Shown piece by piece: positions 1 to 8,462 of a stretch of 64,000 bases of DNA. The stretch comes from Bacteroidetes Order II. bacterium. GTDB taxonomy: Bacteria; Bacteroidota; Rhodothermia; Rhodothermales; UBA2364. The notes under the pieces were generated by a model. That model did not search any database. It was given only the letters and a program-made list of their open reading frames with translations, and had not been told where the DNA came from. The stretch lies in assembly GCA_016788705.1 (NCBI GenBank), contig JAEUSQ010000039.1, positions 124,001 through 188,000 of the forward strand, in the 5' to 3' direction. Position 1 is the stretch's first letter, and every line of letters starts with the position of its first letter. The position numbers were made by a program, and so were the translations under genes.

Positions 1-605
1 CAGCAGTCAAGGAAGAATTACTCGCCCAACTCGAAGAAATCCAAATAGGCTCCATCGAGGATCCAAGCAACTTTGTGAATGCGGTCATTGACCATAAATC
101 GTTCCAGAAAATTACTGCATATATCGAAGAGGCACGTAATACCCCCGGCGTTTCGATCATTGCAGGAGGGACTTATTCCGACCAAATAGGCTATTTTATT
201 GCCCCAACGGTATTGCTCACCGATAATCCCAAGTACAAAACCATGTGTGAAGAAATCTTCGGACCAGTTCTCACCATATTTGTATATGAAGATGCTAAGT
301 TTGAAGAAACCTTAACACTTCTGGATCAGACATCACCTTATGCCCTAACAGGCGCTATTTTTGCACAAGATCGCGCTGCGCTGACACATATGACCGATGT
401 TCTGACCGATGCCGCTGGCAACTTCTACCTCAATGATAAACCAACAGGAGCAGTGGTGGGCCAGCAACCCTTTGGCGGTGCACGTGCTTCGGGCACCAAC
501 GACAAAGCAGGATCGTACCTTAACCTCATCCGTTGGACGTCTCCAAGAACCATCAAAGAGACCTTTGCCCCGCCCCATAACTACCGATACCCATTTTTGG
601 GCTAA
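1..605 (+). CDS. pruA: L-glutamate gamma-semialdehyde (1-pyrroline-5-carboxylate) dehydrogenase, C-terminal part
   Basis: The reading frame is open from base 3 to the TAA at 603-605, so the gene starts before the window. The roughly 200 residues seen are the C-terminal part of an aldehyde dehydrogenase. They include the APTVLLTDNP and EEIFGPVLTIFVY blocks (the EEIFGPV motif of the family), the FYLNDKPTGAVVGQQPFGG block and the final GTNDKAGSYLNLIRWTSPR segment, which are characteristic of P5C dehydrogenases. The enzyme oxidises glutamate semialdehyde to glutamate with NAD+, the second step of proline breakdown, in the cytoplasm. The catalytic Cys lies outside the window. A GTG at 75 is internal, not a start. 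A terminator follows directly. Confidence 0.9.
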   Translation, partial: AVKEELLAQLEEIQIGSIEDPSNFVNAVIDHKSFQKITAYIEEARNTPGVSIIAGGTYSDQIGYFIAPTVLLTDNPKYKTMCEEIFGPVLTIFVYEDAKFEETLTLLDQTSPYALTGAIFAQDRAALTHMTDVLTDAAGNFYLNDKPTGAVVGQQPFGGARASGTNDKAGSYLNLIRWTSPRTIKETFAPPHNYRYPFLG

Positions 606-611
606 AATTTC

Positions 612-641
612 GCCCCTGTGCTAAGTACAGGGGCTCTTTTT
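612..641 (+). terminator. Rho-independent terminator after pruA
   Basis: An 8-bp perfect stem (GCCCCTGT / ACAGGGGC) with a 7-nt loop is followed by TCTTTTT. It starts 7 bases after the pruA stop and separates it from the next gene. Confidence 0.85.
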
Positions 642-714
642 GCAACAGCCTCTTTAAATTCACAACGGAAGCCCCTATCTTTCGCCATCTTACATCCCGC
701 ATATCCGCAAAACC

Positions 715-1632
715 ATGATAGACCTTACCAAACAGGAAAACATTTTCATCTACCATGGCGGCCAGCAATACGGCCCCATGACGTATGCACAAGCCCGCCA
801 GTTTATGTCTAAGCGCCCGCCAACACCATCAGATCTCTTCTGGGCGGATGGTATGAAAAACTGGGAACCCTTGCCAGACTCCTTGCTTTCGCAGTCGGCA
901 CTCGAAAATTTAGGGGGCCGAAGTGGATTGCTTTTGGAAACCGTTGGCGCCACTGACATGGACCAAGCCTCTAACCCAAACCAGACCCGCGCCCTTGCAC
1001 AACCTCCCTTACAAACAACTGCCGAAACCCGCAAGCCAGAATCCCAAACGGAACAACCCACCCGCTTGCCCCATCAAAAAAAAGAAGAACCCACCTTAAA
1101 ACCAGTTCGGACAGGACTGGGTGGCTTTTTTATCCCTGTAGCCTTGGTCTCATTGGTTTTTCTGGGTATTGCGGTTTATGCATTCACAACTTTTCTTGGC
1201 GCATTTTTGGCAACCCTGTCTTCTACTGCCTTAAGTGAAGCCCCAGACACCCAAAATGTCCGCCTACTGGCACTATTTGCCTCGTTTGGTAGTTTTGCAG
1301 CGGTTTTCTGGACGATTATGCTTAACGTGTATCTTTTCCGAAAAAAACAAGTCTTTCCCTCTATGTTCAGGGCCACCATCGGTGTATTGGCGCTGTTTGG
1401 TAGCCTTGTTTTTGGTTTTATGGTTGCCGAGAAATTAGGTCTCTCCAATGTATTAAAAGGACAAGTACCAACGGTTAATCAATGGATGCCTTCTACCCTT
1501 ACCCTTTGGGGCCAAGTTTACGATTCCTCGTTGTTCATCTTAACGGCTTCCTTGGCTCTTTTGCTTATTTTAATGTATTTGGTTATTTATATAAGTCGTT
1601 CTAAACGGGTTAGACATACTTTTATTCGATGA
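715..1632 (+). CDS. GYF_2-domain (DUF4339-type) four-helix membrane protein
   Basis: A 305-residue protein. Residues about 10-57 form a GYF_2-type module: the pattern YHGGQQYGPMTYAQARQF, then FWADGMKNWEPL, matches the G-x-x-x-GP-(x)n-W-x-x-G-M-x-x-W layout of that family, thought to bind peptides. A Pro/Gln/Lys-rich linker (about 75-128) follows, then four hydrophobic segments at about 135-165, 183-208, 218-240 and 270-295. There is no signal peptide, so the GYF module is expected in the cytoplasm. The start ATG at 715 comes shortly after the pruA terminator, so the gene is probably transcribed on its own. The specific role is unknown. Confidence 0.75.
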   Translation: MIDLTKQENIFIYHGGQQYGPMTYAQARQFMSKRPPTPSDLFWADGMKNWEPLPDSLLSQSALENLGGRSGLLLETVGATDMDQASNPNQTRALAQPPLQTTAETRKPESQTEQPTRLPHQKKEEPTLKPVRTGLGGFFIPVALVSLVFLGIAVYAFTTFLGAFLATLSSTALSEAPDTQNVRLLALFASFGSFAAVFWTIMLNVYLFRKKQVFPSMFRATIGVLALFGSLVFGFMVAEKLGLSNVLKGQVPTVNQWMPSTLTLWGQVYDSSLFILTASLALLLILMYLVIYISRSKRVRHTFIR

Positions 1633-1728
1633 AATAAAAGGCATCTTTTTAAGAACTTGAACATTATTTATGATTCAAAAAAGAATAATAATATAAGCTA
1701 TTAACACAAAATATTAAATCCAATTTTT

Positions 1729-2792
1729 ATGAATGATAAATTCATTTTCATAGCCTTGACCATCACTCTATTAATGACAGGATATAACCACTATATCATT
1801 AATATAAATAGCAAGACCAATAAAGACCCAAGGGATGACTATTCAGCCAAGATTGATAGTTTAATAGAAACAAAAAATCCAAGAAATTTTAATGGTATTG
1901 TTTTGATAACCCAAAAAGGTAAGATAAAATATGTAAAAGCCATCGGCTATTCAGACTTTGATAAAAAAACACCTCTGACATTAAAAGATAACTTTAGGAT
2001 TCAATCGAATAGCAAGCAAATAACAGCTGTTTTAGTCCTAAAAGAAGCTGAAAAAGGAAACCTAAGTTTGGAAAAGCCAATTGGGGCCTATTTACCAAAC
2101 TTAAACCAAACATGGGCGGATACGGTAACCGTATGACAGTTACTAAATATGTCTGCTGGTATCGTAAGCCTCGACAAACCATTGGCTTTTAAACCGGGAA
2201 CGGGCTTCCACTATAGTAACCCAGCTTATGGGTTATTAGGGAACGTGATTGAAAAAGTCACGGGTAAAACATTTGTAGAGGTTGCCAATAACCTTTTTAA
2301 AGAGCTTGGAATGAATAATACATATTGCTATGAAATGAATAAACCGAATATTGGTCTTGTTAATGGATATTGGGTGACAAAAAATTCCATTGAATTGGTC
2401 AACTTTAAAAGTATGAATTTTACGGATAAAAGTTGGCAAATTTCATTCCTTCCGGAGGTATTATCTCTAATGCACTTGATTTAAATACTTGGGATTCAAA
2501 ACTTCACAATGGAAAAATCTTACAACCGAAATCCTATGAAGCAATGACAAATTCAAACATTATAGATTCCGATTTTACTTTTAGTGAAGAAAAATCAAAT
2601 TATGGCTATGGAATTAATATTAATGAAGCCCAACCGCTTAAATATATTGGCCATGCAGGAAGAGGAATAGGATTTGTAAGTCTTAAATTTTATGTACCAA
2701 CTAAGAAATTATGTGTAATTATTTTGGAAAATATTTATGAACGAGATACCAATATCGTATATCATTTTCAAAAAAAATTAGACAAATTGTAA
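1729..2792 (+). pseudogene. Broken serine hydrolase of the beta-lactamase (class C)/PBP-like family
   Basis: One protein is spread over two frames. The first part (from 1729) has an N-terminal hydrophobic segment and the SxxK motif (SNSK). It is cut by an in-frame TGA at 2134-2136, where family members have a conserved Arg-x-Leu-Leu block, consistent with CGA to TGA. The same frame continues through the YxN motif (YSN). Near 2431-2436 the frame then shifts as if one base had been lost. The last part (frame starting 2433) carries PSGGIISNALDLNTW and the HAGRG motif matching HxG. All three catalytic motifs survive, so decay looks recent. The gene is strikingly AT-rich compared with its neighbours, suggesting horizontal acquisition. 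A sequencing error at one of the two sites cannot be excluded. Confidence 0.8.
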
Positions 2793-3331
2793 TGAACAGT
2801 AATCTCATAAAATAATCAAAGGACACCGATATTATATTGACAATAGTTGAGTGGATTTCCCATTTTAATTTATTCACTACCATCACGATATAAAAGCCTG
2901 AATTAGGTTCACACCTGCTCCACTGCGTTTGTCCTGTAACCAATAATCAAGTGCCCGTTACAGCTTTTCACTCGTAGCAAAGAATACGAACTTTCGACAA
3001 ATTGTAGCCACTATCTCACAGCACAGGTTCACTTTCGTTTGTCTCCCTCATTCCTACCTGACTACTCAAGATAGCCTTTTCCTATATGTTAGCCACTTTT
3101 ATTTCGGATAAAAAGTCAAAAAAGATAATTTATTAAAGAGCTAAACATCAAAAAATCTAATTCTTTAAAAAACATGATCAGGGAAAATTTTTCAAAACCA
3201 CGTCTTTGTGAATTTTAATCAATTTCACACTTATTAAGGTTTAGATAAATAGGACAATATGTTATTTTAATTTATTTTTCAAGGTTGCAAATCATCTTAA
3301 GACTTAATTAATTTGACCAACATATAGCTAT
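2793..3331. other. 539-base stretch with no protein gene, AT-rich ends
   Basis: No credible coding frame. The flanks are very AT-rich, but the middle (about 2890-3110) has higher GC and a structured-RNA look when read on the minus strand; see the separate entry. The right end leads into the stop of the minus-strand zinc-ribbon gene at 3332. Confidence 0.6.
2890..3110 (-). ncRNA. Possible relic of a group II intron, domain I-like
   Basis: Read on the minus strand, this stretch contains GAGTAGTCAGGTAGGAATG, GACAAACGAAAGTGAACC, GTCGAAAGTTCG, CTACGAGTGAAAAGC and GAGCAGGTGTGAACC in this order. Repeated short purine-rich motifs of the type AAAGTGAACC and CGAGTGAAAAGC resemble bacterial group II intron domain I. 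I see no intron-encoded reverse transcriptase and no domain V/VI, so if the identification is right this is a fragment. It is recognised by eye only. Confidence 0.25.
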
Positions 3332-4486
3332 TTATGGCAGATAAAAATCTACAAAACCTGTTGTTTTATCTACGCTATACCATCCCTGCGTTGCAGTATG
3401 TCCGATATTTTCGTTGGTGATCACCTCGTAACACCGGATAATATACTTCCCCTTGTCCATATGATTGACCTCAATAAATGCTTTTGCACCCTTAGATTGT
3501 AATAAACCTAACCATTCTTTAACTTCTGGAATTAGGCGAACACGGTCTATGGCTTGTTTTTCGGACAGAGGGTTACGAACAGGCGGGAAGTAGGACTGGT
3601 CTATCGGAACGGGGGCATCGGGCACTTCATACGCCGATGGATCTACCAAACGTTCGTCGGGCGGACCATCTGCTACAGATACACGTTTACATTTCAGGAT
3701 AACAGGTTCGGTGGGCATATCTGGGAGTTCGGTAATTTGTAGATCGGTTTTGTCATCACTCAGCACCAACTTCAGGCGGTATTTGGTGTCTGGAGACGTT
3801 TTTTCCCATGTCTCACACGTTATTTCATGGCCAACGAGAGAAGAACAAGTCGTTTCGAGGTCTGCGCCTCCGGATGTATTGGATCGTGGATATATCTTAA
3901 GTTCTGAACCGCGCACCTCAATAAACAGATCGTCGTCTGGATTTCCGATGCGAATGTCCTGCTGTTGCGAACTATTGGCCCAGTAAGCCCGCCAAACCCC
4001 GTCAAAATCGGCCAGTTGAAAACCTTTGGATGCCTCTGGTGCGGGCGCAAGTTGTGGTTTTTGATCCGAATTAAGTGGAAGTTGTGGTTTTTCTACCGAT
4101 GTTTTGTTATACCACCAGTACCAGCCTCCTAAAAAGACCACCACCACTATGCCCAACATCAAAAATTTGGGAATGATAGAGGGCTTGGGTGGGTTTGCAT
4201 TCCTCACCAACATAGGTGTGGCATCCAAAGAGGACATTGGTTCAATGAGTGGCTCCTCTGGAAGGGGTTGGGTGGGTGGAATCGGAGAAGCGGATTTTTC
4301 TGGTAAAGAGCCTATCCAAACATCAGGAATAGGGGTTACGGGGCGGGTTGGATCGCCCGAAGTCCAAGTAGCAGGGTTCTGTAATGGCTCGGGCTTTAGC
4401 TCCAATCGTAACCCACAAGAGGGGCAAAACACATCGCCCGACACCAATTTAGTGCCACAATTTGGGCAAAAGTTAAGATTCGTCAT
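3332..4486 (-). CDS. Membrane-anchored zinc-ribbon protein with exported C-terminal domain
   Basis: A 384-residue protein. Residues about 7-26 form an N-terminal zinc ribbon (CPNCGTKL ... CPSCGLRL, two CxxC pairs). A long Pro-rich linker (about 30-105) follows, then a single transmembrane helix (about 108-127, ending WYWWYN) and a domain of about 240 residues. The ribbon is expected to face the cytoplasm and the C-terminal domain the periplasm. Within the C-terminal domain, residues about 155-270 look lipocalin-like (DFDGVWRAYW, then alternating beta-type segments). It overlaps the upstream gene by 14 bases, so the two are probably translationally coupled. It is the last gene of a seven-gene minus-strand unit. 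No specific function recognised. Confidence 0.75.
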   Translation of the reverse strand: MTNLNFCPNCGTKLVSGDVFCPSCGLRLELKPEPLQNPATWTSGDPTRPVTPIPDVWIGSLPEKSASPIPPTQPLPEEPLIEPMSSLDATPMLVRNANPPKPSIIPKFLMLGIVVVVFLGGWYWWYNKTSVEKPQLPLNSDQKPQLAPAPEASKGFQLADFDGVWRAYWANSSQQQDIRIGNPDDDLFIEVRGSELKIYPRSNTSGGADLETTCSSLVGHEITCETWEKTSPDTKYRLKLVLSDDKTDLQITELPDMPTEPVILKCKRVSVADGPPDERLVDPSAYEVPDAPVPIDQSYFPPVRNPLSEKQAIDRVRLIPEVKEWLGLLQSKGAKAFIEVNHMDKGKYIIRCYEVITNENIGHTATQGWYSVDKTTGFVDFYLP

Positions 4487-5222
4487 CTTCGTCCTCTATT
4501 TGGTGTGCAGAAAATCGTCCATTATAGCGCTTCATTACCTGACGTGCTGCGGGCAAGTTCACTTCGGGGACGGGAACCAAAAAGGCATCCTCTGCCGAAA
4601 CAGTTGGGCCACTCATATAAGTATATGGAAAAACAAGTAGATAGGGGTTTTCTTCGGTTTCTAAAAACACTTGTCCACGTGCTACGGTCATCATGTCCCA
4701 AAAGACAAACCGTCCACCTGCATAAGCCCCTTTTTCTCCCAAAAGCACCATCCGGTTCTGGCGTTGTTGATAACGATACCAGTGGGGTGCCAAAAAAGCG
4801 GGAATGATCGCAACAAGTGCAATTCCAAGCCCAATCAACAAGAACAAGGGATCTGAAGAAACGATTGTCAAAAAGATCACGATCACCAAGGTAATCACTA
4901 ATATTAACCGTAAAACTACCATATTGCGTGATTTTTGTGTTTTATAACTGATGTTCAAATACGCTTCCCATTCTTCTGGCAAGACTTCCCATTTTGCCCA
5001 AGTCCCTTCATCGTTCAGTAACTTATCTAATTCCCTTGCCTGTCGCGTATAATAATACGCCGTTACCAAAGTCATTATGATTCCAAACAGGCACAAAAAC
5101 GCTACGCCAAACCCCCATTTCATCATATCGGCATCCAACTGTGCAGGTAGAATCATTCCAAGTAGAAACAGAAACGCAAAGAAATAAGCACCTTTTACAA
5201 CATTCCAATTACGATTTTTCAT
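4473..5222 (-). CDS. Polytopic membrane protein of unknown function
   Basis: 249 residues from the ATG at 5222. This start is chosen because AAGGAGG lies 8 bases upstream; longer in-frame readings would run into the previous gene. There are two N-terminal hydrophobic helices (about 8-28 and 34-54) and a central hydrophobic pair (about 105-150), then a soluble C-terminal part of about 100 residues ending in an acidic tail (EDEDDES). The C-terminal part (VLLGEKGAYAGGRFVFWD..) is mainly beta by eye and faces the cytoplasm if the helices pair normally. It lies between the large exported protein and the zinc-ribbon anchor protein of the same unit. No family recognised. Confidence 0.7.
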   Translation of the reverse strand: MKNRNWNVVKGAYFFAFLFLLGMILPAQLDADMMKWGFGVAFLCLFGIIMTLVTAYYYTRQARELDKLLNDEGTWAKWEVLPEEWEAYLNISYKTQKSRNMVVLRLILVITLVIVIFLTIVSSDPLFLLIGLGIALVAIIPAFLAPHWYRYQQRQNRMVLLGEKGAYAGGRFVFWDMMTVARGQVFLETEENPYLLVFPYTYMSGPTVSAEDAFLVPVPEVNLPAARQVMKRYNGRFSAHQIEDEDDES

Positions 5223-5244
5223 GTTTTCATCCTCCTTATAGGCC

Positions 5245-8200
5245 TTAGTGGGTGGGTACATGTTTTGGAAGGTTTAGGCGGCGAATGAGGTCCTCGGCAT
5301 TGTTTACGCCATGAGACTTTAGTATTTGCAACGCCGAATGAGGGTCTTTTTGTGAGGCCACCTTCATCACCAAATTATAGGTGGCAGTATCCACCTGATG
5401 CCCATCTTTGATGGCTCTTGCACCATATTTCACCATTTGGTTGAGGTTGTTTTGTTTGGCGGCCTCTGCCACGTGCCCGAGTTGACTCCTGACCGAGGCG
5501 GCTTTTTGGGCAGTACTTAGAATAGTGGGTTTTCCCATTTGTTGGTGTACAGGCAGGACACTCCGGCCAGGTGCCGAAACGTGATCACCAATCACCACAC
5601 GACCATCACGGCTTACATGTACCTGATGATAACCAGAGCGCCCCGGCTCGCGTTGTAAACTCCTGACCAACCAGGATTCACTATTGGGGGCTGGCCCTTT
5701 GGCATCCATCAGCCTTCCTGGGCGCGGGGTGTAGATATTGGTATCCAACGTCTTTTGGCTAAAACCCAGATTACCACATTCTTCTTTAAGGATTTGGTTC
5801 ATCCTTTGTGCGCGGACGTGCTTCATACCCAGTACAGTCTGGTCTAAATCGCAGGCCACATTCGAGCCGTTAATGGCCACGCGGCTACCTTCGGTGGAGT
5901 TTGCCGTAAAGAAACGTTTGGGTATGGGCGAACCACTTTTTTGCAAAGCCGCCACTTCTTCGGCAATGGCCCGCCTTACGGCATTGTTCACGGCTTGCTC
6001 TTGAAGTTGTAGTTTCCGCGCCGTAATAAGGGTATGGGCATCCTTGCTCATCACACCGTTTATTCGGATATTATATAACGATCCCGAACCACCATCGGCT
6101 CTGATGGCCGAATCTATCGCATCTCGGAGACCTGTATTTTTGCCGAGGTAATTTTGGGCGGTTTTGAAGTTCATGGTGGCGTTTGGTGGAGCGCCCGCAT
6201 GACCAATCAGATTTTCTACCTGTTGAACTGCCCGTCCGGAATTGGCCAGCGTCTGGGCTTGTTCGATGGCTTTTTTGGTTTGGGCAATCCGATCCGCCAA
6301 GCCTCCTTTTGCCATTGCAGAAGCACCCTGTTTGGCAGCGGCAGACTCCATGCCTGCTAAGTTTTTTTGTAATTGCGCCACTCGGCTGGCGGCGAGTTCG
6401 GCTGTTTTGGCCGCAGCCAAGCCCGGATTGGCACTTTTGATTAAGGTGGTACTTTGTCCCAAGCCCGGCACAGGCGTTTTGGCGTATTTTGTGGGCAACA
6501 AAAGACTGGCTATTTTCACCGCAGCCGAGGGGATTGCCCAGAGTTTTTCCTCCGTACTCGCATTTTTATCGAAGAATGACTTCACCTCTTCGTAAGGCAA
6601 AACTTCTTTCAGAATGCCCGCTATCCCTTTTCCAACCCCTAATACAGCCGAGGCCAGCAGCTTTCCTTCCGTCACCAGAACGGTTTTTACGGCATCTAAG
6701 TAGCGCCCTTCTTTAATGGCCTCCACAAATTGTTTGGGGGCATTGGGTGCATTGGTTTTGATCCAATTTTTGAAAGACTCATTCACGCCTCGTACAAAAT
6801 AGCCCGGATTTAAGACGGCATCGCCAATGGCCATGATGCCCTTTCCGGCAGCTACTACCCCATCTTTGATCCCAATCCCGATGTTTTTTACCGCGCCACC
6901 CACTTCCACCGCTACGTCTTTTACGGTTCTCCCAATCGCTTTAATGGCCTCCACTGCCGTGCCCGTTGCCCCTGATTCTGGCTTGGGAGCTACTGCATCT
7001 TTAAGCGCTTGTTTGATGGCCTCCCATTTCCCGGTAATAACTTTCCCATCGGGTGTAAAACACGTATTTTTAGCCTGATTTACCAAATCTCTAATTTTGG
7101 GATCCTTCATCAAGACCGTTCTTCCCTCCACGTATTTCAACGTCTGTTTAGCGGAAGTTGTGGCGGGGTCATTGGGCGGTTTAGGTTTTTCTGGGTTTTT
7201 ATTTTTATCGGAATCTGTTTTGGAGTTTTTGCCTTTTTCTGGTTTTTTGGGAGATTTTGGGTCTTCCGGTTTTCGGGTTTGATCCTTCTGCTCTATGGGT
7301 TTGGAAGGCCCTACTGGCGGTTTTCCGCCTTTAGGAACGGTGGGGGGTGGCGTCTGACCTCCGCCCAAGATACCGCTTAGCCATCCACCAAGAATGCCCA
7401 AGATGCCCGGCCCAATAACACCTAAAACACCCTGAACCACGTTTTTAGGCCCGGGAATAGCACCAACTGGCCCCAGTCCGGGGGCAACCGGAATACTTGC
7501 GCCCACTTGTGTATTCCCGTCTGCCCCCGTTGTCATATTCCCAACAAATTGGCCTGATGCACTTATGGTTACATTTTGCTCTGCACTTTTTTCGTCCGCA
7601 TTGTCAAAAACGATCCTAAAGGTATTTTCCGCACCCTTGAAGAAATCGCACGAGGCGGTAAAACGGCCATTGGCATATTGAATGTGGCCTTGAACCGCAG
7701 CACCACCCGATGCACGAAAAATGGTGGCCGAGGTAATCGCCGATTTACTTTTATACGTTCCGGTAATCCGTACTACGTTTGCGGTTGTATCCAATGCCGC
7801 ACTTGTTATGGCAATCAGAACTCGCTCTGGATCGTCCCCGCCTTGCACTTTGAATTGCAGATTCATCAAAACCTGCTCTAAAGTGCCACAGTAGGAGGGT
7901 TCGCACATCCCTACTACCAAAAATGCTATGTTTTCTATATTTATGGCCAAAGCCCGTTTGTGCGTTGGGCGCGAAGCATTCTCGTGGTCTCCCATCCGAA
8001 TAAGCCAGCCTGCGTACCCATCCACTGTTACATTGGCGGTACTTTGGTAAAAAGACCGTTCATAGACCACATTCCATGGGGTTTCCTCGGAGGCAACCAA
8101 GGGATCTTGGGCTTCCTTTTCGTCCACCCCATCATCTCGTTGCAAGTGGCGCATAAACAATGCGACTTTTCCGTCCTCATTAATTCGTTCAAAGTAAAAG

Positions 8201-8436
8201 CGACGCAACGCTTCGTCATTCTCGAATTGTTGTTCAACCCTAATGACAGTGGCCGAGGCGAACGTTGTCGTATATCCTTCTTGTTCCTCGGTACTATGGC
8301 TTGCATACATAGGCCCTTTGACCGTCCAGCCAGTAGGTAAATCTGGCCAAATCACTTCCACTTTTGCGGTTTGCGACCATGCCACTTGTGTTACGATAAA
8401 CCAGCCAAGCAAACCTATTTTTCTGAAGCGTGTCAT
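5245..8436 (-). CDS. Large exported protein with nucleotidyltransferase-like C-terminal motifs (toxin-like architecture)
   Basis: 1063 residues from the ATG at 8436. An upstream in-frame extension exists but lies inside the preceding gene, while this ATG gives a signal peptide (1-21, ending AWSQ) and has AAAGG just upstream. Order: mixed alpha/beta domain (about 25-200) containing a Cys pair at 178/183; beta-sandwich-like domain (about 205-295); Gly-rich hydrophobic segment (about 330-360); Lys/Pro-rich linker (about 361-425); a mostly helical, Ala/Gly-rich region (about 430-840) recalling the pre-toxin regions of polymorphic toxins; then, from about 842, a G-S pair (850-851), DLD (863-865) and DTN (898-900). 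This spacing fits the hG[GS]x(9-13)[DE]h[DE]...[DE] pattern of nucleotidyltransferase folds. The toxin reading is inference; a structural or adhesive role is possible. Confidence 0.7.
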   Translation of the reverse strand: MTRFRKIGLLGWFIVTQVAWSQTAKVEVIWPDLPTGWTVKGPMYASHSTEEQEGYTTTFASATVIRVEQQFENDEALRRFYFERINEDGKVALFMRHLQRDDGVDEKEAQDPLVASEETPWNVVYERSFYQSTANVTVDGYAGWLIRMGDHENASRPTHKRALAINIENIAFLVVGMCEPSYCGTLEQVLMNLQFKVQGGDDPERVLIAITSAALDTTANVVRITGTYKSKSAITSATIFRASGGAAVQGHIQYANGRFTASCDFFKGAENTFRIVFDNADEKSAEQNVTISASGQFVGNMTTGADGNTQVGASIPVAPGLGPVGAIPGPKNVVQGVLGVIGPGILGILGGWLSGILGGGQTPPPTVPKGGKPPVGPSKPIEQKDQTRKPEDPKSPKKPEKGKNSKTDSDKNKNPEKPKPPNDPATTSAKQTLKYVEGRTVLMKDPKIRDLVNQAKNTCFTPDGKVITGKWEAIKQALKDAVAPKPESGATGTAVEAIKAIGRTVKDVAVEVGGAVKNIGIGIKDGVVAAGKGIMAIGDAVLNPGYFVRGVNESFKNWIKTNAPNAPKQFVEAIKEGRYLDAVKTVLVTEGKLLASAVLGVGKGIAGILKEVLPYEEVKSFFDKNASTEEKLWAIPSAAVKIASLLLPTKYAKTPVPGLGQSTTLIKSANPGLAAAKTAELAASRVAQLQKNLAGMESAAAKQGASAMAKGGLADRIAQTKKAIEQAQTLANSGRAVQQVENLIGHAGAPPNATMNFKTAQNYLGKNTGLRDAIDSAIRADGGSGSLYNIRINGVMSKDAHTLITARKLQLQEQAVNNAVRRAIAEEVAALQKSGSPIPKRFFTANSTEGSRVAINGSNVACDLDQTVLGMKHVRAQRMNQILKEECGNLGFSQKTLDTNIYTPRPGRLMDAKGPAPNSESWLVRSLQREPGRSGYHQVHVSRDGRVVIGDHVSAPGRSVLPVHQQMGKPTILSTAQKAASVRSQLGHVAEAAKQNNLNQMVKYGARAIKDGHQVDTATYNLVMKVASQKDPHSALQILKSHGVNNAEDLIRRLNLPKHVPTH

Positions 8437-8462
8437 GACCTTTTCAGGTTTGGTGAAACGAA

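Noticed and set aside
75-605. Complete small gene starting at GTG 75
   Set aside because: The frame is open to the window edge and the residues before 75 continue the dehydrogenase sequence.
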